This document shows positions 33,700 through 46,440 of a stretch of DNA of 64,000 bases, in pieces. The translations under genes and the position numbers were made by a program. The stretch is from Punctularia strigosozonata HHB-11173 SS5 (taxonomy: Eukaryota > Basidiomycota > Agaricomycetes > Corticiales > Punctulariaceae). Position 1 is the stretch's first letter. Every line of letters begins with the position of its first letter. The stretch covers positions 1,413,211 through 1,477,210 of the forward strand of contig NW_006767438.1 of assembly GCF_000264995.1 (NCBI RefSeq), in the 5' to 3' direction. The notes beneath the pieces were generated by a model that had not been told where the DNA came from, ran no database searches, and saw only the letters and a list, made by a program, of their open reading frames with translations.

Positions 33700-36600
33700 A
33701 TGTCGAGTTCAGCCACCGCGGCGGTCCAGCAAACTGGCGCGCCGTCGCCCTCGTCGCGCTCGCAGCCCAGTCCGACACCTGCACCCGCCCCCATCCGTCG
33801 AGCGGCCGCCTCCGTGCCTCCTCCGACTCTATCGCCGACGTACGACTCGTTCCTGTACGCCTACCCGTACCCGGCCTTCGTCCTCCCCGCGACGCCTCTC
33901 CCCGGCCGCAGCGAGCCCTCGCTCGAGCCGCTGTTCGTCAACTCTCCCCTCGGCCTTCTGCTCCTCGGCTCCGAGTGGCCCGCGACTCCGACCGGCCTCG
34001 CCGGCGAGGAGGAATGCGGATACGAAAGATGCGGGCGCGCGTTTCTGGAAGCGCTGGGAACGACCGAGGCCGCGCAGGCGTTCGCGCGGTGGATGTCCGG
34101 ACCCGACGCGAGCTTCGAGCTCGCGCTCCACCTGCGATGGGCCGGCGGGGGCGACGCGGCGGAGGGCAAGACGGTCGTGACGCTCGACGTGACGAAGACC
34201 CGGCTCTCGGACGTGTGCATATGCACCTCCGTCCCGCGCTCGCCTCTCCCCACCCCTCGCGCCCGCGCATCGCACCCCTCCCTCGCCCGGGCCCCCTCCC
34301 CCGACCCCTCGTCGCCGATCCTCAAACGCAAAAACACCCCTCCCAAGATGCCCCACTTTCCCTCGATCCCCACCCCGTCCCGGTCTGCCTCGCCGTCGAC
34401 GCAGCACCGGAACGCCGACGCGGACGACGGGCGGCCACAGCCGACGCCGGAAGAGCGACGGAGGACCAGGGCTCCGCACAATCTCGCGTACAGGCCGCCC
34501 GGGGGCGAGGGCAGCGTGCAGAGCATGATCGCGAGCTTTGATTGGAGCAAGACCAGCCTCGGCCCGAGAGAGAAGTGGCCGCTGGGCTCGGAGACCGTCT
34601 TAAGCTACGTGCTCCACCATCCCTTCCCCGTGAGTTTCCTTTCTTTCTCTCTCTCTCTCTCTCTCTCTCTTTCTGCCGCATATATCCACACGGAATTCAC
34701 GCCCCGCCGCGACGCAGACGGCGCTGTTCTGGGGACCGCAGCTCACCATGATCTATAACGACGCGTACGTCGCCATGGCGGGTACGTGCCTCCTCTTTTT
34801 GGGAACTTCCTGTATGAACGAGAAGGATAGCTGACGCTGAATCCAGGTTCGAAACACCCTGCGATATGGGGCAAGGAGGGCGCCGTGGCGTGGGCCGAGT
34901 TGTGGGAAGACATTGGGCCGCTCGCCGAACAGGTGATGGAGGGGACGACGGTCTTCAGGCACGACGGTCAGTATTTTTCAAATGTTCATTTCAAGCCCCT
35001 CCTCGTTGCCTCCTGCGTAAAGGATGTGTGGTCGACGAACGCATGCTGACCCGTCTGCGTCCAGATCTGCTGTTCTTCAATCGTCTCACGGAGGATAAGC
35101 TTCCGGAAGAGACGTACCACTCGTGGTCGTACACGCCCGCGCGGCAACACTCTTCCCCCTCGCCGTCCGCGCGGCAACACTCTCCCCCCTCTCCGTCCGC
35201 CACGCCGACCGACGGCCCAGCGAAGCGGGACCCGCGTGCCTCGCTGCCATCTCCTCCCAACTCCACGCCTCTGGATCCGACGCCGCGTCTGACACTGCGG
35301 GCCGGTGCGATAGCCGCGTCCTCCACGGGATCGACGGCAGCAGCTCGTGCGCCGTCGGCGATATACCCGCCTACGCCGATGGACGACGATCGTACTCCAG
35401 CACCGACGTACATGGCCGCGTCGATATCGGACGCCGCCGCGGCGGAATCGAACGAGCGAGAGTCTGCAGACGAAACGGCGCCAGGCGCCGCTAACCCGAA
35501 TCCCATCATCGGCTTCGTCAACACCACGCTCGAGACGACGAAGAAGGTGCTCGCCGAGCGGAGGCTGTCCCTCACGCGGCATCTGGTGTCGGGCACCGCG
35601 CTGACGCGCACCACAGGTTCGTGCCCGCGTGCTATCTCTCTCGCCTTCTGATTTCTTGGCATCCTGACTCTTTGGTCGCTTTCTCATCATCGCACAGCGG
35701 AGTTTGCGAAGGTGGTGATCGACGTCCTTTCCGGGTTTTCCCAAGACGTCCCTTTCGCCGCTCTCTGGTTCTGCGACGCGGACGACTCTCCTGGTAGGTA
35801 TCGCCCCGACGCCTTGCTCGCCGTCGACGGCGCCTACGATGCCACCGCCGACCACGACGTTACAGGACGACACGAAACGCCGCTCTCGCTCGCCGTCTCG
35901 CCGTCGGACGGACACTCGCACGGGCACGGGCACGGGCGCGCGAAGCCGCCATCGCGGGTGACGCTCCGCCTCGCGGGCGCGCTCGGCATCCCGCTCGGGC
36001 ACGCGGCCGCGCCGGAGACGGTCTCGCTCGGCGTCGAGGCGCACGGCTCGGCCTGGACGGGCGCGGGCAGATCGGCGGAGGGCGAGTCTTCGTTCCAGGG
36101 TAGCAGCCTCGCGCTCGGGAGCTTGGGCGCGCCGGTGCCGGAGAAGACGCGCTCGGACGGCGGCGAGTCGAGCCGGAGCGGGCGCAGCGACGCGTCTGCG
36201 AACGTCGCGCGGAGGACGATGTGGGGCCCGCAGGTTCCGACGCCGGCCGCGTCCGCGCCGGGGTCGCTGGGCAGCGGACGGGCGCAGGGGCAGGGGCAGG
36301 GGCAGGCGGGACAGGAGGCGGGGGCTGCGACGGCGTACCCGTGGCCGTTCGAGGAGGCGCTTGGTTCGCAGCGCCCGGTGTATATGCCGGCTATTCCGCC
36401 GTCGACGGCGAATGCGCTCGAGAAGAGGGGGTGGGGCGACGTTCCGCGCGAGGCCGTTGTGATACCCATCGGCGGATCGGAGGAGGAGGAGGAGGAGGAG
36501 GAGGACGGAGGCGGGCGAGGATACGGGCTAGCGGCGATGCCTTCGCCGTGCGGGTCGCTTGGATCGTCGAACCTGAACCCGTTGGCTAGCCGCTTGGGGG

Positions 36601-39600
36601 CTGCAGCGCGGAGTCGCAGAGGAGGGGGTGCGGGCGATTTGAGGATGCCGAAGATGCTGCTGGTGGTCGGGCTGAACACGCGAAGGCCGTACGACGAGGA
36701 GTACAGGGAGTGGGTGGAGATGCTGAAGGTCAGTTTGGACTCGACGCTGGGCGCTGTCCTTGGGCGGCAGGCGGACATCCAGCGAGCGAAGTATGTCGTC
36801 GTCTGTCACACCCGATCCCGTATATCTGATCATGGTTCGCGCGCAGCCAACTCGCGCAGCTGGATAACGCGAAGACCGCGTTCTTTAGTAACGTGTCTCA
36901 TGAGCTCCGTACGTCCTGCATCCGGAGTCCGTCGCCGATGTGGACGGATGTCTGATACGACGTCGTAGGTACGCCGCTGACGCTCATCAAAGCGCCCCTG
37001 GAAGACTGTATCGCGCATGCATCAGACGGCCCGATTAAGGAGCGACTGAAGCTTGCTGTGAGGAACGTTACGCGTCTGGGGAGACTGGTCGATTCCTTGA
37101 TGGACTTCAGCCGATTAGCTGCCCAAAGGCTGCAGGGTATGTTACTGTCACGTCCAGATAAGTACGCGCGACAGACGACTGCTTCACCTTCCAGGCAAGT
37201 TTCATCCCGTGGATATCAGCGTATTCACAGCGGATCTCGCGTCGTTGTTCCGAAGCACGATCGAGAAGAATGGTATCAGCGTTAGTGTTCGTCTTGTTCG
37301 TGTCTAGCATGTGCTGAGTGTAATACTTTAGTACGATGTGCAATACGAACCTGCTGGGGCAAGGCTGCTTTATGTCGATCCCGAGTGCGTGGCAGGTCAT
37401 CTGTGAACGTCTTTAGCAGATTTACTGAATAAGTGTCCAGCATGTGGGAGAAAATAGTGTTCAACCTCATTGGAAATGCCTTCAAATGTAGGCGGTAGTG
37501 CATCCACCCGACCAGCGATGATTGACGTGGATCGCGCAGATACCATGAGTGGAAGCATTCAAGTTCGGATACGATATACGGAAACCCACGGCTTGTTTAT
37601 CGTAGAGGACACTGGTGTCGGCATCGGGCCGGACGGTGCGTCCAGCTACTTGTCCTGTTAGTGGTTATGCTGATTATCTTTATAGATGTGGACAAGGTCT
37701 TCGGTCGTTTCTATCGCGTCGACGTGAGTCCGCTTGAATCCGCGAACACTTGGATGCCTGTTAATTCCCTCGTGCAGTCTGTCAGTCGCAGTCACGAAGG
37801 CACAGGCATAGGCTTGGCACTCACGAAGGTAACGGGAGTTCTTTCATAGCGTCGACTGGTTGTCGACAGCCCGAATATTCCAGGAACTGGTATCACTTCA
37901 CGGGGGTACGCTGACCGTTCAATCTCGGACGGTCGAAAGCAGCGGTGATGGCAGCCACGGAAGTCGATTCGTTGTCTCTCTTCCCTTCGGAAAGGAACAC
38001 CTGCCCCACGCGGATGTCGTCGAGGAAGATGCTTCAATGCTTTCTCGGGGCAATTATGCACGGGGTATCGTCGAGGAAGCGAGCCGATGGGGCGCGGCTT
38101 TCACGTCCACTGACGGTCAAACACCTAGCGATACAAGCGAGCAGGGTATGACGTTTGCCGTCACTCCCTCAGGAAGTAACAGCAGCGGAAGCAGCGGAGG
38201 ACGCGTGGACCCTGCTACGCTCTTCTTCCAGAAGTCCGACGTCGTACTTCTTGTGGATGACAATATGGACATGCGCAAGGTAGGCCATGCCGATAATCAG
38301 TCTCTGTATCTTCGGGTCTAACGACAACCTCTCGCAGTACGTGAAGGCCATGTGAGTTATATCTGTGCTATTGGTCGAGGAGACGTGGTTCATCCTAGGT
38401 TACAGCTTGTCCCCGTATTGTACGGTTGTGGAAGCGCGCCATGGGCAGGAGGCGCTGACCATGCTCGAGGGCGGTTTGCCGAACGTCGTGCTGAGTGACA
38501 TAATGATGCCCGGTCAATCTGGCTCAGTGATTGGTTTCAGCCCTTCGTCTGACATGAGCCCCTGTAGTCATGGATGGTTTCGCCCTTCTAGAGGCCCTCC
38601 GATCTAGGAAGGATACTCGTGAGCACTCCTGTCCTGGAAAGACCCCGATATTCAACGAGTGCAGGCCTGATCCCGGTTATCTTGCTTACTGCTCTGGCTG
38701 GCAACGAGGCTCGCGTTGAGGGACTGGTCCGTACCCACCTTAAATCTGTGGCGATGGATATTGACAATAACTACAGCTTTCTGGAGCGGACGAGTGAGTT
38801 CTGACGAGCACATAGAGAGAGCTCCTGCTGACATCTTTCGCAGTTATCTACCGAAGCCATTCAGCGTGAGACGTCTCTATGATGCATTCTGATTCTCGTC
38901 CTCAGCGTTTCGTAGGCAAATGAGCTGGTAGCACGAGTACATCTTCAGATGCTATTGGGAAAGCGCCGAATCGAGCTCGAAGCACGATTTGAGTAAGACT
39001 TGTCCATCCGAGGCATGAAGGCGCTATTGACACTATATTCAGAGAGCGTACGCAGGAAATACAGTTATTATCCGAATTGTCACCCGTCGGCATATGTCGG
39101 TATGTAACTTCATCCTGTCTCGATCATTTCTGCTCACCCAGGTTTGACAGCTCGAACCGTGATGGGCGGTAAGCGCTCACGAAGGTATACTCCTCATGGG
39201 ATTGACTGACATCGCCCCGATTAAGCGTCATCTATGGTGCGCATCTATCCTGATGTTCGTATCCTGGCGTCTGATCGAGCGGCTATAGCAAACCCTAGAT
39301 TTTTAGAGTACTCGCAACACTCGGCGGAGGAACAAGACATGTGGTACGCGCGACCTTTTTTCGTCGAGATGTCGCATCTCTGATGAGGAATGTATCCAGG
39401 CAAGACGCGTCGGTCTCCAAATGATAATATCATGTTTCACCGCATTGATATCTGTTGTAGGGTCCATCCTGAAGACCAGTCTAGCGTTTCGGAGGCTTGG
39501 AACACCGCATACACGAAGCGAGAGAGCGCTTCCGTCGAGTTTCGTGCGTGTCTTCTCCACCGTATCTTCGGCCCATCCGTGTTCACCGCCGCTGCAGGCT

Positions 39601-41816
39601 TCTCGAGCGGGACCTGGTTTCTGGCTCATATTCAACCTCTTATGGATGGCGGCTGTCGTGAGTATCCTCTATTTGGCGCAGGTTCTCGTTAATTGTTCAC
39701 TAGTGGCCACTATCACCGATATAAACGCTCAGCGATTGTACGAAACATCGGAACTCCTTCGGTCGCAGGAGAGAGAGGCATCTGCTCGAAAACGGGCGGA
39801 AGAAGCTGAGCAACAGCGTCAGGAAGCCGATGATCGTCGAAGAGGTCAAGGTCCGTCTCTGCTGTCTCCAGTGTCGGTGTTGGTCAACTCTCAACCTCGC
39901 GTCGTACCAGAACTGCTGATTGACGTCACATCTCACGAGCTCAGACAGCCAGTATCGGCCATTTTAAACTGCAGTGCTCTCGTCCGCGCTAACCTCGCGA
40001 GTCTGCGAGACGAACTCTGGAACTGCAGTGTGAAGGGCACCGCATATATTCCTCCGTTACATCTTTTCGAAACTATGGATGAAGATCTAGACGCATTGGA
40101 CTCGATCTATCAATGCGGCCTTGCGCAAGGTATTTGCAATAAACAACCGTACTTTACCCATTTCATGGACATTGTCTTCAGAGCGGATCGCCAACGATGT
40201 TCTCTCGCTGTCTCGCATTCAGCTCCAAGTCCTGAACATTGTGCCCACGGACTTCGAACTGATTGGCGAGGTTCAGCGAATCTTGTCCAGATTCCGTAAC
40301 GAGGCCAAAATGTAACGAGCCTTTCCCCTGCCGTTGAGGTCATACGCTCAGGCCGGAATAGGAAACGAATACAATTGACACTACAGACGGGTGTATCTCT
40401 CACACAGCTGGGTGTTACTTACATTGTATCTGACAAATCCCGCTTCGGTCAAGTCATGTACGATGGTTTACGCTCTCAACACGAACACTGTACTGACGCC
40501 CTTCGATCAGAACCAATCTCCTCAGCAACGCAATCAAGTTCACTGATGTACATTCTTATGACTTCCTTTGTTCTGTTCTGACCAGTTTGATAGATGTCCA
40601 CGTCGGAAAGGAAGATAACTGTCACGGTTGAAGCTTCGGTTGATCCTCCAGCGGGCTCAACCTTCGAGCCCTCTATCCCACTTCCTTTGCCTGGCGATGT
40701 TCCCCCGTTGACAGCTGGATCACCAATATACATCTTCGTCACTGTGAAGGACTCCGGTCCCGGTCTTCAGCCTGATGATCTGGACAGACTTTTTCAGAGG
40801 TACGTATTGAGTTCAACTTCAATAGACCCTCATCTCAAAATTGTGCCCTAGGTTCCAGCAAGGCTCGGTAAGCAAATCGTAGACGCGAAACTAAACATCT
40901 CACATTGCGCTTAAGAACTCGCATGACGTCTTCGGGGGCTCGGGACTTGGCCTCTTTGTGTCGCGCCAGCTCTGCAACTTGATGGGTGGCAGGATAGGGG
41001 TCAGTGCATGCTGTACCCACGGTTTCTTAGCTCTGATCCTCGTGCCGTTCTATCTTAGGTTCAGAGCGTCCATGGTCAAGGCGCCTTGTTCTACTTCTTC
41101 ATCGAAGCCAGGGTGGCAGAATCCAGTTCACCTACGACACCTTTCTCTGAAACGGGTGATCCCATCCTGGCCGCTCGCGTCCCGAACTCCAGGAAGAATA
41201 TCTCGGATCCTCGCATATCTTATCAGTGAGCGTTTTGGACCTGAGAGCCAGAGCCTTCTAGACTAAGCTCTAATCAAGTGTCTTGGTTTGTGAAGATAAC
41301 CTGATCAATCAAACTGTACTAGTGTTAGTAATCCTTAGTCTCATACAGCGATTGAAACTCATTTCCCTTCACAGGCGGCAGCTCAAGAAAGTCGGCTGCA
41401 CAACGGCTGTGGCATCCAACGGTCTTCAGGCCCTCGAACAAATACGGACGTTGGCCGCAAGAGAGCCGCCGCAAACTTTCGATGCTATACTCATGGATCA
41501 GGAGATGCCTCTTGTACGCGAATATTAGTCTTGCGTGATAATTATCTCAACGTGAGATGCATAGATGGATGGATCCACGGCTGTGCGGCGTATCCGCCAA
41601 ATGGAGCAAACCGGGCAAATACCCAAGCGAAATCGGATCTTCGCTCTGACGGGCAATGCTCGCGGCGGGCAGGTGGAGAATATCAGACAAGCCGGCGTTG
41701 ATGATGTGCTCGTGAGTAATTCCTGCTTTTGCAGATAGTCCGAATTCATATGCTACATCCAGATCAAGCCGTACAAGTTCGAGGAGGTCCTCGACCGTAT
41801 CCTTTCGCCTTCTTAG
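33700..41816 (+). CDS. Dual hybrid histidine kinase with two kinase and two receiver modules
   Basis: One very large, probably cytosolic sensor kinase. The start opens MSSSATAAVQQTGAPSPSS. Order of parts: Pro/Ser-rich N-terminus; PAS-like sensor (SMIASFDWSKTSLGPREKWP, FWGPQLTMIYNDAYVAMAG); low-complexity linker; GAF-like segment (VLSGFSQDVPFAALWFCDAD). Kinase 1 follows: HisKA NVSHELRTPLTLIKAPLED, N-box MWEKIVFNLIGNAFK, G-boxes VEDTGVGIG and GTGIGLALTK. Receiver 1 is VVLLVDDNMDMRK, VVLSDIMMP, PVILLTALAG. A short coil and a PAS domain (RVHPEDQSSVSEAWNTAYTK) lead to kinase 2: TSHELRQPVSAILNCSALV, GQVITNLLSNAIKFT, VKDSGPGLQPDDLDRLFQR, GSGLGLFVSRQLCNLMGGRI. Receiver 2 is VLVCEDNLINQTVL, DAILMDQEMPLMDG, IKPYKFEEVLDRILSPS, then stop. 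No stop or start signals separate the halves, and splicing keeps one frame. Signals presumably pass to a histidine phosphotransfer protein. Confidence 0.85.
34647..34671. repeat. (TC)12 microsatellite in an intron of the kinase gene
   Basis: Twelve TC repeats form the polypyrimidine part of an intron that begins GTGAGTTTCC at 34631. Confidence 0.8.
35141..35200. repeat. Imperfect tandem repeat of about 30 bp coding for RQHSPPSPSA
   Basis: Two adjacent copies encode ARQHSSPSPS and ARQHSPPSPS in the disordered linker of the histidine kinase. Further low-complexity coding runs nearby give HGHGHG (about 35920), QGQGQGQ (36281-36310) and a Glu run (36480-36503). Confidence 0.7.
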
Positions 41817-42124
41817 CCGCGACTCGTAGGGGAAATGGCTTCTGTACCATACTACAGGCTACTAACCACCTAATGCCTTGCGTACTGTATCCATTTTATA
41901 TTAGCACATTCCCCTGCTTTTGTACCCATCGCATGTATACATACACTCATACATATCAGTACACAACACGCAACTCGGCTCCGCGACGCTGTGGTCGATG
42001 AGAACGGTCCATAAGTACGTTTCCGCGACGTCACCTCGGAACTGGGCTCTAAACGCGACTTCTGCTTCGATTCTGGACCAGTCGCTCATATCATACTCCG
42101 GTGCTGTTTGTGTCGAGATGAGGC
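41817..42124. other. Intergenic, convergent 3' regions
   Basis: About 310 bp between the kinase stop and the P450 stop on the other strand. It is AT-richer, with repeated ACATAC/ATACAT words at 41935-41970. No gene. Confidence 0.5.
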
Positions 42125-44427
42125 TTAACATCCCTCCACCTCGACGTCTTTGGCAACCAACTCCGCCGCGCCGTCGAATCGAGGAGACACGGAACATGGA
42201 AACGGCTTCAGCTGCCTATTCGCGTGGTCAATGTCAGTGTCGGCAAAAAGAGGAAGCAGGCGAGACCGCGCACAAGATCGCGCCGTCTTCAACCTCGACG
42301 TGGGGGACGTCTGTAGACGGCGAGGTGATCTCGGTCACAGCCAGCGTTGAGCTGAGCGTGATCCACAGCCAGGCGTCCGCGTAGAATCTCCCGGGACAGA
42401 CCCTGTCAAGCTCGAGCGTCAGAAAGGGGACCACCGCTCGCGTCTCGAGATCACCGACGAACGCACCGTCTGCCGAAGCCGAAGACGGCTCGACGGAGCT
42501 CTTTGCGTGCGCTTTCGAGGCGAAGCAGGGCGCCGGGTTCGGCATCCCCCATGGTCATCGAGTCCGACCTCGTGTCATCGAAGAATCGCTCCGGGCGAAA
42601 GTCGTCTGGGCTTGGATAGCGTTCGGGGTCGTGGGTCATGGCCCTAGGAGAGGCGAGCGTTCTCAGAGAGGTGGGATTAGGGATGCGACGTGGAATGCGC
42701 ACCATATGTTCGCAATGACGGTTGAACCCTTGGGTAGAAGATAGCCGTCGTATACTTGATCGCCCGATAATGGACGAGAGGCTGCGAATACCCAGCTCGT
42801 TGAGCGCCCCAAGCTTCAGAACGATAGAACTGATGAGGGGCTTACTGAGCGGGATCGGTGGCGCCCAGCGCATGAGCTCCATGATGAGCGCTTCTGTATA
42901 CGGCAGCGCGGCGCGATCCGCGATCGTAGGCAAGCGCTGGCGTCCGACGACGCGATCAATCTCGGCATGCGCTTTGGCTTGGGCTTCAGGATGGAGCATC
43001 ATGGCGAGGAAGAACGAGGTGGTGAGCGAGATGGTCTGGGCCAAGGAAAACGCAATCTTAGCCCCCCCTCAACATCGCAAGAGACGGGATGTTACCGTGT
43101 CCACGGCTCCTCCATATAATGACACGGAAGAGAACAGCGCCGTCTTCTTCTCCGATTCCGATATTTCACCCTTATCGTGCAACAGTTTGGATAGGAAAGA
43201 CGGAGGAGCGTCGGGTTGGCCCTGGCACGTATAGAGCTGTTGTCAGACGCGAGGGCACCGTCACGGGAAGGGCACGGCGGTGCGCTCACGAGGGTCTTTC
43301 GTACATGATCCTCCGAAAGCGCGAGGAGCGTTCGGAGCTCATCTCTAAACTGATAGAGGGTGCGTGCGGCTCGCCTTCCAGCTGCCCAGATCGGAAGATG
43401 TTGGACTACCGTCGGTTCGTGCAATGTCCGGTCAGTTCGAAGGCTCCCATAAAGCTAGGCGTTGGACGCGTGGAGTGACTCACAGAATGGGAAGAGCTCG
43501 AACCAGAACTTCGGGCTGGGGGTCATCATGCTCATAGCGTTGTGGCCGACCTTCTCGGAGAGCGCGTAGACGACGTCATCCTCGGATCGTACGTGGTAGC
43601 CGAGAGTGAATTCGAGGATGGTGCTCGTGTACAGCCTGCGTGATAGATGCGATAAGCGAATGATTCGAGAATGAGGGGGGGCGAAACCCTCGGAGGAGAT
43701 GAAAACCGAAGACGGCGCTCCCCAAATTCGAGGCTGCGCGCGAGAACGGCACTCTGACATACATGTGTATGTGTCCGTGAAGGCCGCTTGGGTTGTGTAA
43801 AACATCATGGAGAAATTTGCGGGTTGCTGACTCGAGATGCGGGTGCTCCCGAGGGACGGCGCGCGCGTTGAGAGCGTCGTGCATCTGCCTCCTCGTCACC
43901 CGCATCGGTTCTCCTTGAGACATGAACGCGAGCGCTGCATCGTACTCGGCTCTGTGAGGATGCGTCGGGACCTGTCTTCTCGTTCGGAGGGATGGTGAGA
44001 TGAACTCACAATCGTGCCGCCACCCGGAAAGGTCGATCGGAGAACGCGGCGGCACGCTTGTTCAAGAGGTCCTCCGCGACATCGGAACCGTCGATGACGA
44101 TGATGCGACTCCCGTATATCGTTGTCGACACGATATGGCCTGCCGTAAATCGGTCGAGTAGGTATCAGCCATCTGCGAACGCGCGTCATGCTTCGTAGGT
44201 TCAGCACCGTATTGTTCGCCCCATCGAGCAAAGACCTTGTACGGCTTCTCCTTGAGCACGCCCAGAGTATTACCGATGAAAGGTAATCCAGCAGGGCCCG
44301 GGGGATAGATAGCATGTCGACGTAGAGCCCATCTCCGAGCGGTGCGGATACATGCCAGCAGTGCAAAGATGCATATGCATCTGACAGTTAGCGAGGAGGG
44401 AAGATCCGGCAGTGGTAGGAGACGCAT
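42125..44427 (-). CDS. Cytochrome P450 monooxygenase (copy 1)
   Basis: Microsomal haem-thiolate monooxygenase using NADPH-P450 reductase; substrate unknown. The start opens MRLLPLPDLPSSLTVRCICI, with a membrane anchor, then HAIYPPGPAGLPFIGNTLGV (the Pro-rich hinge). I-helix: GGAVDT spliced to TISLTTSFFLAM. The ExxR motif is ELMR in EALIMELMRWAPPIPLS. After splicing come YDGYLLPKGSTVIANIW, AMTHDPERYPSPDDFRPERF, and the haem loop FGFGRRVCPGRFYADAWLW, completed across an intron whose removal joins FGFGRR to VCPGRF. The last exon gives QLKPFPCSVSPRFDGAAELV and ends VEVEGC. All signature motifs are intact. About ten introns. It belongs to the E-class group I P450s common in basidiomycetes, with CYP64/CYP5144-like features. 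It is divergent from the alpha/beta hydrolase. Confidence 0.87.
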
Positions 44428-44967
44428 GAGTCAAAACCAAGCAGTCTGGAAATTTCGAGGCCAGAGGGCCAACGCGTTCTCTCTTACAGTGGACGTCCAA
44501 TCAGGAGTATGGAACAAACAGGGCGACGTAGAGACAGTGTGGATGATACAGCCGTATTCATAAACGATTTTCTTGATGATGTCTCCAAATTCCCGACGAA
44601 GCCAGAACGACGTTTTGATCTCGGAGCTGAGATCAATCGCACAGCTAAGTATGCGACGCAAAGAAGTGTATTGCGCAGGGAGCAGTATACACGGAATAGA
44701 AGGTTCCGCATGAGGACGCTGCGGGCATCATGGGAGTCGCAAATGAAAAGGCGCGGGCGTGACCGTCGGTCACACAGCCGGCGGCAAGCCCCGGGATGGC
44801 CATTTCGGGCGATGTTGCCAGCTCTTGAAGTGTTTCTTCTCGTGGAAAGGAAAACGGACGACGATGGGCGCGCCCTTCTCCGCCGACGGCCCATGGGTCC
44901 AGCGTCCAAATATACCCCGCTTGTCGTCTGACTCTTGTGTCCCCCGCTAGCATCGCTGGATCCTGTT
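44428..44967. promoter_or_regulatory. Shared promoter region of P450 copy 1 and the hydrolase
   Basis: The 540 bp between two divergent ATGs. Open frames on both strands (44509-44931 plus, 44484-45053 minus) are overlapping shadows without domain matches. No TATA box stands out. Co-regulation of the two genes is an inference from this arrangement. Confidence 0.45.
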
Positions 44968-46440
44968 ATGCTCTGGGGCGCTATGCAGTTGGAGGCCACC
45001 GACTTCACGCTTCCCGGCGATGAGAGTGACGGCGGTCTGACTATTGCACTCACCCGCTACCGACCTACCCCTGCCACGGCACCGGCAGCCGCTCAGGACC
45101 GTTTGTCCTTGATATTCGTTCACGGCGTATCGTCCCGTACGTCCGACGACCGCCATTGTCCAACGCAACACGAGTTCGAACTGAAGGTGGTGCTCTTGAT
45201 GTAGACAAGGAGTCGTGGAAACCAACGATTGCGCACATATTTAGCTTACAGGCCGCTGCGCCTAATAACGCATTCGCGATTGTCGAGGCGTGGTCGATGG
45301 ACGCGCCGAACCATGGTCGAGCCGCCATCATCAACGAGCAGCGCTTGCAAACGCGCCCGCCAGGACTGAGTATGCGCCCCTTATCGCTGCTATGACGAAC
45401 ACGTGGCTAAGCTCCCAGTCCCGCCTCGTTAGCCGCATACCAGTGGGGTCGCGCCGTTCAGATTCTGCTCAAGTCCGGCCTCATCGCCGGAAATGGAGTC
45501 GTCGGGATCGGACATTCAGCTGGCGCATGCGTGATGTACGGTCTCTCTCTCTCTCTCACACACTCTCTCTCTTTCGGTGTAATCTCTCTCTCGCTCACTC
45601 TGCTGCATGCTTAGGGTCTTATCGACGACCGGGTACCCCGCTTCGCATTTACCTTACCGCTCCGTGATTCTGGTCGACCCGCCGATGATGACGAAAGAGA
45701 TCCTGGACCGCTCGATGCAGCGCAACTCTCCTCTCATCGGAGTCATCGAACTAGCGAAGAACAGGAAGGATATCTGGCCGTCGCGCTCCGCTGCCCGCGA
45801 GTGGCTCGCGAAGCGCATGCCGTGGAGACGCTGGTCGCAAGAGGTCCTCGATCTCTACGTCGTACGTGCCCTTGGTCCCGGTCGCTCTGAGGATGGACGA
45901 CACACACTCACACTCATATGGGCTTACGCGCGCTTTCTCCAGGAACACGCGCTTCGGGAGCTCCCGACGGCGACCTACCCAGATCGCAAGGAGGGCGTGA
46001 CCCTGTCCTGCACGCGCGAGCAAGAATCGGCGGGCTACATCTTCCATCAGGACGGTATAGATAGCCTTGAGCGGCTGAAAGAGCTCTGTCCTGCCATACC
46101 CGTGCACTGCATCTTCGGCGGCAAGTCAGACCTTGTGTAAGCGTTCACGAAAGCCCCGTCGTTTCACGTTCACCCCCTCGGCTCACATCACGCGACCGAT
46201 CACAGTGCGGAAGAGACGCAGCAAGCGATCGTGGACGAGAACGAAGGGCGCAGGATGGCGACCATCACCAGGGTCGCCGGCGCTGGACATTTGGTACGTG
46301 TATGAGGCCGTATCGTCTCATCTGCCGGTTCCGCGCGCTGATAGTAGACGTTGCAGGTCGTTCAGGAAGATCCGAAGGGTCTCGCACTGGCTATATGGGG
46401 GACCCTCCATTCCAACCGCGAACCGAGAAGCCGCCTGTAA
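44968..46440 (+). CDS. Alpha/beta hydrolase
   Basis: Serine hydrolase of the AB_hydrolase_1 type, with an unknown ester, lactone or amide substrate. The start opens MLWGAMQLEATDFTLPGDES; a second ATG 15 bases later is an alternative. LSLIFVHGVSS is spliced to KESWKPTIAHIFSLQ, then EAWSMDAPNHGRAAIINE. The nucleophile elbow is VGIGHSAGAC (Ser in GHSAG). SVILVDPPMMTKEILDRSM, a helical lid and PVHCIFGGKSDLV (acidic member of the triad) follow. The final exons read TRVAGAGHL and QEDPKGLALAIWGTLHSN, supplying the catalytic His in GAGHL. An intron at about 45535-45615 contains a CT-rich microsatellite. Fungal relatives sit in toxin and polyketide clusters as well as in general metabolism. Divergent from P450 copy 1. 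Confidence 0.82.
45541..45572. repeat. CT-rich microsatellite in an intron of the hydrolase gene
   Basis: Two CT runs separated by CACACA lie inside the intron that follows the GHSAGAC exon. Confidence 0.75.

Noticed and set aside
33829-34479. Long antisense frames across the first kinase exon
   Set aside because: They are shadows produced by GC-rich codon third positions opposite the PAS-containing exon.
39000-39500. Idea that the kinase region is two separate genes
   Set aside because: The receiver 1 C-terminus, the coil (RRIELEARFE, ERTQEIQLLSELS) and the PAS domain follow without a stop after splicing, and the second half has no suitable start of its own before the PAS domain.
42405-42500. 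Apparent break in the haem-binding loop of P450 copy 1 (FGFGRR followed by a frame change)
   Set aside because: A GTGCGT..ACAG intron lies exactly there; removing it restores FGFGRRVCPGRF.
44509-44931. 140-codon plus-strand frame between P450 copy 1 and the hydrolase
   Set aside because: Highly basic composition and overlap with an equally long antisense frame indicate chance open frames in a GC-rich promoter.
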